Source of the DNA: Anaerolineaceae bacterium | GTDB taxonomy: Bacteria; Chloroflexota; Anaerolineae; Aggregatilineales; Phototrophicaceae | DNA: 18,639 bases | Assembly: GCA_020634135.1 (NCBI GenBank) | Contig: JACKCG010000014.1 | Coordinates: forward strand, 1-18,639 | Direction: 5' to 3' | Shown here: positions 5,922-13,603 of the stretch, one piece after another | How the letters are laid out: each line of letters starts with the position of its first letter | Position numbering within the stretch: position 1 is the first letter of the stretch | Position numbers and translations under genes: made by a program | Notes under the pieces: generated by a model | The model's database searches: none | Seen by the model: only the letters and a program-made list of their open reading frames with translations | What the model was told of the DNA's origin: nothing

Positions 5922-6857
5922 CTATCCACCAGTGACCGCGGACAGGAATGTGAACAGCGGATCGCGCAAAGCGTCCTGATTCAGCCGGTGGAATGCACCG
6001 GGGATGATGACCAGCGTGAGCGGCACGCCTTTCGCTGCCAGTATATCAGCGAAGGCCTGCGACTCGATCACCGGGGTGCGTTCGTCGTTTTCGCCATGTA
6101 CCAGCAATATCGGCGGTTCACTGCCATCCAACCAGGTCAGCGGCAAATAGTTGGCGAGTAAGCGCAGCGGTTCGGGCATTTGCGGGCTGCTGCGCCATTC
6201 TTCCGGTGGAACTGTGGTAAGTAGGGTTTCCAGCATCTGTATCTGCTCGGCAGTCATCCCCACGGAGTTCTGCAAGGTTTTCTGGAAATCAGAGTTCGCA
6301 AAACTTACGGCGGGCACACCATAACTACCACCATACCCCACCGCCCCTTTCACCCAATTGGCGTCCGGCAGACGGTACTCACAGTTACCGAGCAACAGGC
6401 CTGGTTCATCTATTACAGCCAGTAGGACCGCCATCGCTGCTCCGCGAGAATGCCCCAGGACGACCACATTACTGGTATCAAAAGGATACGTCCTGCTGTT
6501 GTTGTGAATCCAGGCCAGGGCGCAGGCGGCATCGTCCATCACCGAATAAGGGTTGGTCGGCACAGGCTCAGGGTAGTGAATCGAAACGGCAGCATAGCCC
6601 TGTGCCACGAGGTCTTGCACGGTGTTGGTACCGGTAAAATAGTCTTTATTAACCTCTGTGCCGTGAATCAGCATTACCACCGGGAAAGGTCCACTGCCCT
6701 GTGCCGGTAGATACACGTCCAGAATATTATCCGGCCCATTGGCATAGGCAATATTGGTGGTCTGTGGTGGTGAATCCTGGAAAGAATCTGACGTCGGGAA
6801 CGCATCTTGCCATACGCATCCTGATAACAGCAGCACACATATCATCAATATTGCCAC
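5922..6857 (-). CDS. Alpha/beta hydrolase lipoprotein at the end of the PKS operon
   Basis: A 311-residue predicted lipoprotein hydrolase. A hydrophobic run at 1-13 leads to the lipobox Leu11-Ser-Gly-Cys14, so Cys14 would be lipidated and the enzyme held on the outer face of the membrane. The catalytic domain resembles carboxylesterase / dienelactone-hydrolase-type enzymes: LDVYLP (46-51), oxyanion motif LIHG (63-66), nucleophile elbow GHSRGA with Ser137, acid Asp258 in HGENDER and base His290 in GAFHRL. The start is GTG 6857, preceded by GAGGTGA. An in-frame TGA at 6863-6861 rules out a longer N-terminus, so the signal peptide is very short and lacks the usual Lys/Arg. The start is 17 nt after the PKS B stop, which argues for cotranscription. 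It may act on the polyketide or its ester after export, but the substrate is not shown. Confidence 0.8.
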   Translation of the reverse strand: MAILMICVLLLSGCVWQDAFPTSDSFQDSPPQTTNIAYANGPDNILDVYLPAQGSGPFPVVMLIHGTEVNKDYFTGTNTVQDLVAQGYAAVSIHYPEPVPTNPYSVMDDAACALAWIHNNSRTYPFDTSNVVVLGHSRGAAMAVLLAVIDEPGLLLGNCEYRLPDANWVKGAVGYGGSYGVPAVSFANSDFQKTLQNSVGMTAEQIQMLETLLTTVPPEEWRSSPQMPEPLRLLANYLPLTWLDGSEPPILLVHGENDERTPVIESQAFADILAAKGVPLTLVIIPGAFHRLNQDALRDPLFTFLSAVTGG

Positions 6858-6874
6858 AAATCACCTCAATCAGG

Positions 6875-9800
6875 TTAATCCTTCAACCGCAGTTTCTTGC
6901 TCAAGAGCGCGGCCAGGTCATCTTCGGAAAGATCGTCCAGGTCGCTGCTGGCCGGTGTACTGGTGACTTCCACCACAGGGGCTTCATTGGCGGGCGAAGC
7001 AGCCGGTTTTTCGGCCAGTACATTCGTCGTCAAGTATTCCGCCAGTTCCGCCACTGTCGGATAATTGAATGTCAGTGTGGATGGCAGCGTGTGTTCTACA
7101 CTGACTTCCAACCGCCCCTTAAGTTCGACGGACATCAGCGAGTCCATACCCATTTCAAACAGTCCCTGGTGAATGTTGATTTCTTCGGGGCGGGCAATAC
7201 CGAGGACTGAAGCTGCTTCCGCCCGAACATGGGCTAAAAGAATATCATGATGGTCGTCAGGATGCGCCTCGCTCAGTTTTTGCAGCAGGTCAGACCCTTT
7301 AACCTCCGCTTGTATCGCCATTGCTGCTTTCTGGCGAACGCCGACACGCTCCAGGAGCGCCCGCTGACCGCGCGCTTCGTAGATCGGTTTCAGCACCGAC
7401 CAGTCCACCGCCGCGACGACTATCTGAGCCAGATCAGAAATTCCCAGGAAATCGCCCATAAACGCCAGAGCATGGTCAGATGCCATACGGTTCAGCCCGG
7501 TGCGTGTCACCAGTTCCTGTCCTTCAGCGCTGGCCGCCCGCATCTCATCCCATGTCCCCCAATTGATGCTCAGAGCAGACCGACCTGCGGCCCGCCGCCA
7601 GTGGGCAAACGAATCGAGGAACGTATTGGCCGCCGCATAGTGGCCCAGGAAGCGCGACCCCCACAGCGCCGTTGTAGACGAGAACAGCACCATGAAGTCC
7701 AGAGGCATATCGCGGGAAAGGTCATCCAGGATATGCGTGCCGATGACTTTTGGCCGCAGCGAATCAAGCAGCGTGTCTATGTCCATTTCCGCCAGCGTCT
7801 GGTTGCTCAGGCTGGCCGCCGCATGAATGATACCACGCAGCGGAGGCAGCGTGTCACCAAAGCGGGCGAATAAGGCCGTCATCCGCGCCCGGTCACTGAC
7901 ATCCGCTGATTCTACGGTGACTCGCGTCCCCAGCGCCTCGATTTCCAGAATCGCGTCTGCCTTGCGTCGTTCGTCACTCTCTGGCAGCAAACTATTCCAG
8001 TGGTCACGTTCCGGCAGCCCGCGCCGTCCGATCAGAACGAGATGCCCCGCGCCCTGTTCGGCCAGCCAGCGGGCGATTTTCAATCCCAATCCGCCCAGGC
8101 CGCCAGTCACGAGGTACGCGCCCTCAGCATCCCACTGAACCGGCCCTGGCAGCGGGGGTGTTGTAGGCATTAACCGGGCGACATACCGCTTCCCACGTCG
8201 CCAACCAACCTGGTCTTCGCCATCGGTCTGGGTGATACCAGCCAGGATGAGCGCCACCTGTTCGCCAGGTTGGTCGTCAAGATCAATCAGCCCGCCCCAG
8301 ATCTCGGGATGTTCCAGGGCAATCACCCGCCCCAGCCCCCACAGCGTAGACTGATCGGGCGCGCTCACTGTGCCCTCTACTGGCTGCGCCCCCTGTGTAA
8401 CCATCCACAACGCCGACGGGCGCGACAATGCGCTGAGTGCCTGGGTGACATACAACGCGCCGCCGCAGATCAACCCTTGCGCTGCTGCCTGTTCCACTTC
8501 GGATGTGTTCACCCCGGCAGCAGCCAGTCCCCACAGATAGATGACTCCGCGCAGATTGTCCCCGGCATCGTGTAAAAGCTGATGATAATCCCCTGGCTCG
8601 TAAGGGTTTATCCAGGTGTAGTCACCACCGGGAAGATAGGCTTCGCCCGGCTTCACCAACTGGTACTCCCCGCCCCGCCCGGTTATGCCAGCGGCCACCT
8701 GGTCGCCCAGGCCACCGTCATCCGCGAAGATCAGCCAGGTCCCCTGCATATCGGCTTCGGCATCTACTGACGCGGTGCGTGCCAGGATGACCGCTTGCTG
8801 CGAAAGAATGCTCCCTGGGCGCTCCCCAACAATCGAAGCCGGTTCGACAAAGCCTGCGCTGTCCAGTATATTCAGCCAGCCTTGCGCGGTGAGCAGCGGG
8901 TAGTCCGGGCGAAGATCGGCATCCCGGAAGCGCCACCAGCCATCGGTCAAGCCGAATGTCACGTCAACCCAACGCTGCGGGGCGACGCCTTCCAACAGCA
9001 GCAGAACACCGCCCGGCGCGAGCAGCGAACGAGCATTCGCCAGCGACTCACGTATATCCTGGGTTGCGTGCAGGACGTTGGCTGCAATCACCAGATCAAA
9101 CGAACCACCGGTAAACCCCTGTCCGGCAGGACTCTGCTCGATGTCCAGCCGTTCGTAACGCAGCCGCGCCCCAAATTTTTCGGCGGCGCGTTCCAGGAAC
9201 AGCGGTGACAGGTCGGTAAAGACGTATTCGGCTCCGGCAGCAGGCAGTGCAGGAAGCACGTAGGCAGTGGTTGAGCCAGTGCCTGCGCCAACTTCCAGAA
9301 CACGCAGCGAGCGACCTTCCGGCCAACCCACCAGCAATTCACGGACAGTCTGCTCGACCAGCGTGTTATACGCCTGAGCAAAGGGGGCATCCTGGTAAAT
9401 TTTCTCCAGCGAGTCAAGCGAACCACCGGGGAACAACAGGCCTACCGGATCAACTGTGCCGCGCAGCGCACCAGCCAACTGCGGCCCACAACGCCCAATC
9501 AACGCCAGTTCCGCCCGGTAATCGGGATACTGCTCAACCAGCCATGTCCAGTATGCCTGGATGTCAATATCAGGAATCTGAGAGAGTTCCCACCCGCCGT
9601 CGCTATATTGGGCGACGCCGTCTTCCCCCAGCATATCCAGCAGTCGCGCCCACAGCCGCCGCTGGTCGTCGCTCACACCCAGTACATCGGGGGCGAAGCG
9701 CGTACCGGGGCGCACATCCACACCGAACTGGGCTAACGCTGTCAGGATATACCCCACAACGAGGCGATCCACATGCGCGAAGAAACCGCTGTATCCTTCT

Positions 9801-12800
9801 AGCCCGTGCTGATCGCCCAGCGCTTCAAGGCGGGAGGTCATGCTTGCGGCAGTTTCCGCCAGCGCCATCTCCGCTAACGGGGAAACGCCGCTGGCAGCAG
9901 TTTGCGCTTTTGGCAGCCACTCAACCTGGTAGAGCCAGTCGCCAGGTCGCTGCTGGGCGAAGCGCATGAGCACATCTTTTCCGGCACGTTTAAGCTGCAA
10001 GCCGGTCACCTCACCGATGAGCTGACCACCCTCGTCGAACAACCTGACATCGCCTGAAAACGTCTCTTGATTATCATCACGCCAGGCCAGTACCGTATGG
10101 TTCCACAGGCGCGTGCCTTGTGGCTTGCGGTACAACCGATACTGGTCGATCCCGATCAAAAGATAGGTCGTGTCGAAAGTGTAATCCGGCAAAGGGACAC
10201 CCAGCAGATGGAAGCAGGCATCCAGGAAAGCAGGATGAATGTGGTAGGCCTTCGTGTCGTGGATGAGTCCCTCCGGCAGTTGAATCTTCCCCAGGGCTTC
10301 GCCGTCGCGCCGCCAGATATGCTCAATGCCCCGAAAACTCTGCCCGAATTCCAGTCCGATTTCCCGAATCTGGTCGTAATACGAACTGCCGGGAAGTTCG
10401 TCGGTACAGCGTGCCTGGATGTCTGCGACGACCAGTGTGTCGGCGGTCTGCGGCATATCCATATGCAGCGCCAGTCCGCCACTTGCGTACTGTTTCCACT
10501 CATCGCGCTCGCCCAGGCTGAAGACCTGGAATGAGGCGCGTCCGGTTCCTTCCGGCTTGATGACCAGCTGAATCGTGCGGAAGCCCTCTTCTGGCAGAAT
10601 CAACGCCTCCTGAATGCTCAGGTTCTCCACACCGTGCGGCCCCGGCCCAAAGGCATCCTCCGCCCCGGCCAGTGCCATTTCCAGGTAAACCGGCGACGGC
10701 ATGACCACCGCACCGTAAATCCGGTGATGGTCAAGATACGCCGGGTAATAGGCGTTAAGGCGCGACTCGTACACGATGTCCTGCACCGCGGGGGAACGCA
10801 AACGTGCGCCGAGCAGCGGATGAAGCACATCGTCACCCAATGGGGCAACCTGCCGTCTCGTGGCATGGGTATCCAGCCAGTACCGCTCACGCTGGAACGG
10901 GTAGGTAGGCAAAGACACACGGCGACGCGGGTAGTCCCGGTCAAAGCCGGCCCAATCCACATCCAGCCCGGCGACATACAACGCACCCAGGCTCTTGAGC
11001 ATCTGCGTCCAATCCGTATGACCGGGGCGCAGTGAGGGTATCCAGTGGCAGTCATCACCCAACCCACAGCGCTGCCCCATTTCCAGAAGATTCGGCGCAG
11101 GGCCGATTTCGACAAACAGCCGATAGCCCCCCGTATAGAGGGTCTGCATGGCCGGGAAAAACTGGACACTCTCCCGCATGTGCCGCCGCCAGTAGCCAGC
11201 ATCCGCAATTTCATGCCCGGCAAGCTGCCCGGTCAACCCGGAAATGAGGTCTATCTGCGGTAAGTGGAACTCCACGCTCCGTGCTATCCGCCCGAACTCA
11301 TCAAGCAGTGGATCCATGAGCGGGGAGTGCGAGGCCGTCGTCACCTGTAAGCGCCGGGCGCGAATCCGCTCGTCTTTGAGTGTGTCTATGACGGCTTGTA
11401 CCGCATCTTTTTCGCCGGAGATTACTACACTTTCCGGCCCGTTTACCGCCGCGATAGAAACCCGGTCAGTATAGGGCTGGACAGCCGCCGCGACCCGTTC
11501 ATACGAGCCGAACACCGTTGCCATCTCGCCAGACTGCGAGACGGACTGCATCAGCCGCCCCCGCGCTGCTACCAGCTTCAACCCATCTTCCAGGCTGAAT
11601 ACCCCGGCGACACAGGCGGCGGCGTATTCGCCTACACTGTGCCCCATGACCACCGACGGTACCACGCCCCACGAACGCCATAATTCGGCCAGCGCGTACT
11701 CGATAGCGAACTGCGCCGGCTGCGCGAAAAAGATGTCATTGAGCGGCGAGTCCTGGCCGGGTTCGGGGTACAGCACCGCCAGGAGCGACTGCCCTAACAG
11801 TGGCTGCAATATCTCATCGCACCGGTCAAGCGCCTGGCGGAAGGTCGGCTGTGTCTCATAAAGCGCCCGCCCCATATCCACATGCTGCGAACCCTGCCCG
11901 GTGAACAGGAATGCTGCCCCAAGCCGCGGCCCGGTCTGGCCGGTGACCATGTTGCCCGACGTCTCACCTCGTAAATAGGCCGACAGGGTGTCCTTCATTT
12001 CCGGCAGGGTATCGGCCACCAGCGCCAGCCTGTGAGTGAGGTGTGCTCGCCCGGCATTAGCCGTAAAGCATACGTCCGGCAGCGCGTCGGGTGTTTGCCC
12101 TGCCAACGCATCCCGGTAACGCTCGGCCAGTTGTTGCAGCGCCGGTTCCGTGCGGGCAGACAGTGTCAGGATATGCGATGGCCGCTCGCTCTCCACCGGT
12201 TCGGACTGGCGAACGGGAGCTTCTTCTACGATGAGATGTACGTTAGTGCCGCTGAAGCCGAACGAACTCAGGCCGCCAATACATGTTCCAGCCGGCGCTT
12301 CCCAGGGGGTGCGCTCAGTAGGCACTGTGATCGGCAGTTCGTCCCAGGCAATATACGAACTGGGATGCCGAAAATGGAGGTGGGGCGGAATCTCATGATG
12401 TTGCAGACTCAGGATGAGCTTGATGAGGCCCGCAATGCCCGCCGCCGATTCGAGGTGGCCGATATTGGTTTTGACCGAACCGATCATCAGCGGCTGGCTT
12501 GCCGGACGGTCTTTGCCAAGCGCCGTACCCAACGCCTGCACTTCAATCGGGTCGCCCAATGATGTGCCTGTGCCGTGTGTTTCCACATAGCTGATCTCGT
12601 GGGGTTCAAGCCCGGCATTTGCCAGCGCATCCCGGATAACCGAGACCTGCGACGGACCGTTAGGGGCGGTCAGGCCATTGCTGCGCCCATCCTGATTGAT
12701 GGCCGCGCCGCGAATCACCGCCAGGATAGAATCGCCATCGGCCACCGCATCGGAAAGACGCTTCAGCACCACCGCGCCGCTGCCTTCGGAGCGCACAAAG

Positions 12801-13603
12801 CCGTCAGCGGATTCGTCAAACGCCTTGCAGCGCCCATCCGATGCCATCATATTCGCCTTCGAGAGCGTGACTGTCACCTCTGGCGCGAGGATGGCGTTCG
12901 CACCTCCTGCCAGCGCCATACGGCACTCACCGTCGCGCAGGCTCTGTACGGCGAGGTAGATCGCCACCGACGAGGACGAACAGGCTGTATCCACCGAGAC
13001 CGCCGGACCTTGCAGCCCCAGGATGTACGAGATACGCCCGGAGGCGACACTATGGGCGCTCCCGGTAGAGACATACATATCGAATTTTTCCGTATCACCG
13101 TGCAGCACCATCTGGGCGTAATCGTGGTTGCAGACGCCGACAAAGACGCCGGTTTTGCTGCCAGTGAGTTTATCGGGAGCATAGCCCGCGCTTTCCAGCG
13201 CCTCCCAACTGACCTCAAGCATCAAGCGCTGCTGTGGGTCTATCGTGACCGCCTCACGGGGAGAAATGCCAAAGAACTGCGGCTCAAAACGGTCAATATC
13301 GTCCACGAAGCCGCCCCACATTGTGGCAATCTTACCGGGTGCATCCGGGTCGGGGTCGTAAAGCTGGCTGGCATCCCAGCGTGCCGCCGGAATATCGGTG
13401 ATGGAGTCCACGCCATTCTGCAAATTCGCCCAGAATTGTTCCGGGTTATTCGCGCCACCGGGGAAGCGGCACCCCATACCGATGATGGCGATGGGTTCGG
13501 ACTTACGCCGTTCGCTGGCATCCAGTTTAGCCTGTAAATCCATCACCAGCAGCGCCAATCGTTTAGGTGAAAGCTGGCTGATCCGGTCAAAAAGATCGCT
13601 CAT
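6875..13603 (-). CDS. Type I polyketide synthase module, KS-AT-DH-CMT-KR-ACP (PKS B)
   Basis: A 2242-residue single-module synthase. The N-terminal helix (1-30) looks like a docking segment. KS 36-460 has Cys208 in DTACSSS, His343 in HGTGT and His383 in KTNIGHL. AT 563-850 has Ser656 in GHSVGE and TASH at 756-759. DH 927-1215 has His960 (H-x3-G-x4-P) and Asp1128 in HPAFLDACFH. CMT about 1245-1600 has the SAM motif LEVGAGTGS at 1436-1444. The structural half of KR follows at about 1620-1810. Catalytic KR 1825-2075 has TGGLGGLG, Ser1976, Tyr1989 and Asn1993. ACP 2110-2198 has Ser2155 in GMDSL for the phosphopantetheine arm. The tail 2221-2242 is another docking-like helix. There is no ER and no thioesterase. 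All catalytic residues look intact, predicting one extension with C-methylation and reduction to an alpha-methyl enoyl thioester. The start overlaps the PKS A stop by ATGA. Confidence 0.95.
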   Translation of the reverse strand: MSDLFDRISQLSPKRLALLVMDLQAKLDASERRKSEPIAIIGMGCRFPGGANNPEQFWANLQNGVDSITDIPAARWDASQLYDPDPDAPGKIATMWGGFVDDIDRFEPQFFGISPREAVTIDPQQRLMLEVSWEALESAGYAPDKLTGSKTGVFVGVCNHDYAQMVLHGDTEKFDMYVSTGSAHSVASGRISYILGLQGPAVSVDTACSSSSVAIYLAVQSLRDGECRMALAGGANAILAPEVTVTLSKANMMASDGRCKAFDESADGFVRSEGSGAVVLKRLSDAVADGDSILAVIRGAAINQDGRSNGLTAPNGPSQVSVIRDALANAGLEPHEISYVETHGTGTSLGDPIEVQALGTALGKDRPASQPLMIGSVKTNIGHLESAAGIAGLIKLILSLQHHEIPPHLHFRHPSSYIAWDELPITVPTERTPWEAPAGTCIGGLSSFGFSGTNVHLIVEEAPVRQSEPVESERPSHILTLSARTEPALQQLAERYRDALAGQTPDALPDVCFTANAGRAHLTHRLALVADTLPEMKDTLSAYLRGETSGNMVTGQTGPRLGAAFLFTGQGSQHVDMGRALYETQPTFRQALDRCDEILQPLLGQSLLAVLYPEPGQDSPLNDIFFAQPAQFAIEYALAELWRSWGVVPSVVMGHSVGEYAAACVAGVFSLEDGLKLVAARGRLMQSVSQSGEMATVFGSYERVAAAVQPYTDRVSIAAVNGPESVVISGEKDAVQAVIDTLKDERIRARRLQVTTASHSPLMDPLLDEFGRIARSVEFHLPQIDLISGLTGQLAGHEIADAGYWRRHMRESVQFFPAMQTLYTGGYRLFVEIGPAPNLLEMGQRCGLGDDCHWIPSLRPGHTDWTQMLKSLGALYVAGLDVDWAGFDRDYPRRRVSLPTYPFQRERYWLDTHATRRQVAPLGDDVLHPLLGARLRSPAVQDIVYESRLNAYYPAYLDHHRIYGAVVMPSPVYLEMALAGAEDAFGPGPHGVENLSIQEALILPEEGFRTIQLVIKPEGTGRASFQVFSLGERDEWKQYASGGLALHMDMPQTADTLVVADIQARCTDELPGSSYYDQIREIGLEFGQSFRGIEHIWRRDGEALGKIQLPEGLIHDTKAYHIHPAFLDACFHLLGVPLPDYTFDTTYLLIGIDQYRLYRKPQGTRLWNHTVLAWRDDNQETFSGDVRLFDEGGQLIGEVTGLQLKRAGKDVLMRFAQQRPGDWLYQVEWLPKAQTAASGVSPLAEMALAETAASMTSRLEALGDQHGLEGYSGFFAHVDRLVVGYILTALAQFGVDVRPGTRFAPDVLGVSDDQRRLWARLLDMLGEDGVAQYSDGGWELSQIPDIDIQAYWTWLVEQYPDYRAELALIGRCGPQLAGALRGTVDPVGLLFPGGSLDSLEKIYQDAPFAQAYNTLVEQTVRELLVGWPEGRSLRVLEVGAGTGSTTAYVLPALPAAGAEYVFTDLSPLFLERAAEKFGARLRYERLDIEQSPAGQGFTGGSFDLVIAANVLHATQDIRESLANARSLLAPGGVLLLLEGVAPQRWVDVTFGLTDGWWRFRDADLRPDYPLLTAQGWLNILDSAGFVEPASIVGERPGSILSQQAVILARTASVDAEADMQGTWLIFADDGGLGDQVAAGITGRGGEYQLVKPGEAYLPGGDYTWINPYEPGDYHQLLHDAGDNLRGVIYLWGLAAAGVNTSEVEQAAAQGLICGGALYVTQALSALSRPSALWMVTQGAQPVEGTVSAPDQSTLWGLGRVIALEHPEIWGGLIDLDDQPGEQVALILAGITQTDGEDQVGWRRGKRYVARLMPTTPPLPGPVQWDAEGAYLVTGGLGGLGLKIARWLAEQGAGHLVLIGRRGLPERDHWNSLLPESDERRKADAILEIEALGTRVTVESADVSDRARMTALFARFGDTLPPLRGIIHAAASLSNQTLAEMDIDTLLDSLRPKVIGTHILDDLSRDMPLDFMVLFSSTTALWGSRFLGHYAAANTFLDSFAHWRRAAGRSALSINWGTWDEMRAASAEGQELVTRTGLNRMASDHALAFMGDFLGISDLAQIVVAAVDWSVLKPIYEARGQRALLERVGVRQKAAMAIQAEVKGSDLLQKLSEAHPDDHHDILLAHVRAEAASVLGIARPEEINIHQGLFEMGMDSLMSVELKGRLEVSVEHTLPSTLTFNYPTVAELAEYLTTNVLAEKPAASPANEAPVVEVTSTPASSDLDDLSEDDLAALLSKKLRLKD

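Noticed and set aside
9247..9969. A 240-codon + strand open frame opposite the CMT region of PKS B
   Set aside because: Antisense to conserved methyltransferase coding; low-complexity Gln/Arg/Pro/Ala composition typical of a shadow frame.
12575..13537. A 320-codon + strand open frame opposite the KS domain of PKS B
   Set aside because: It lies antisense to fully conserved KS coding sequence, is rich in Arg, His and Ala as expected of a mirror frame in GC-rich DNA, and shows no recognisable fold.
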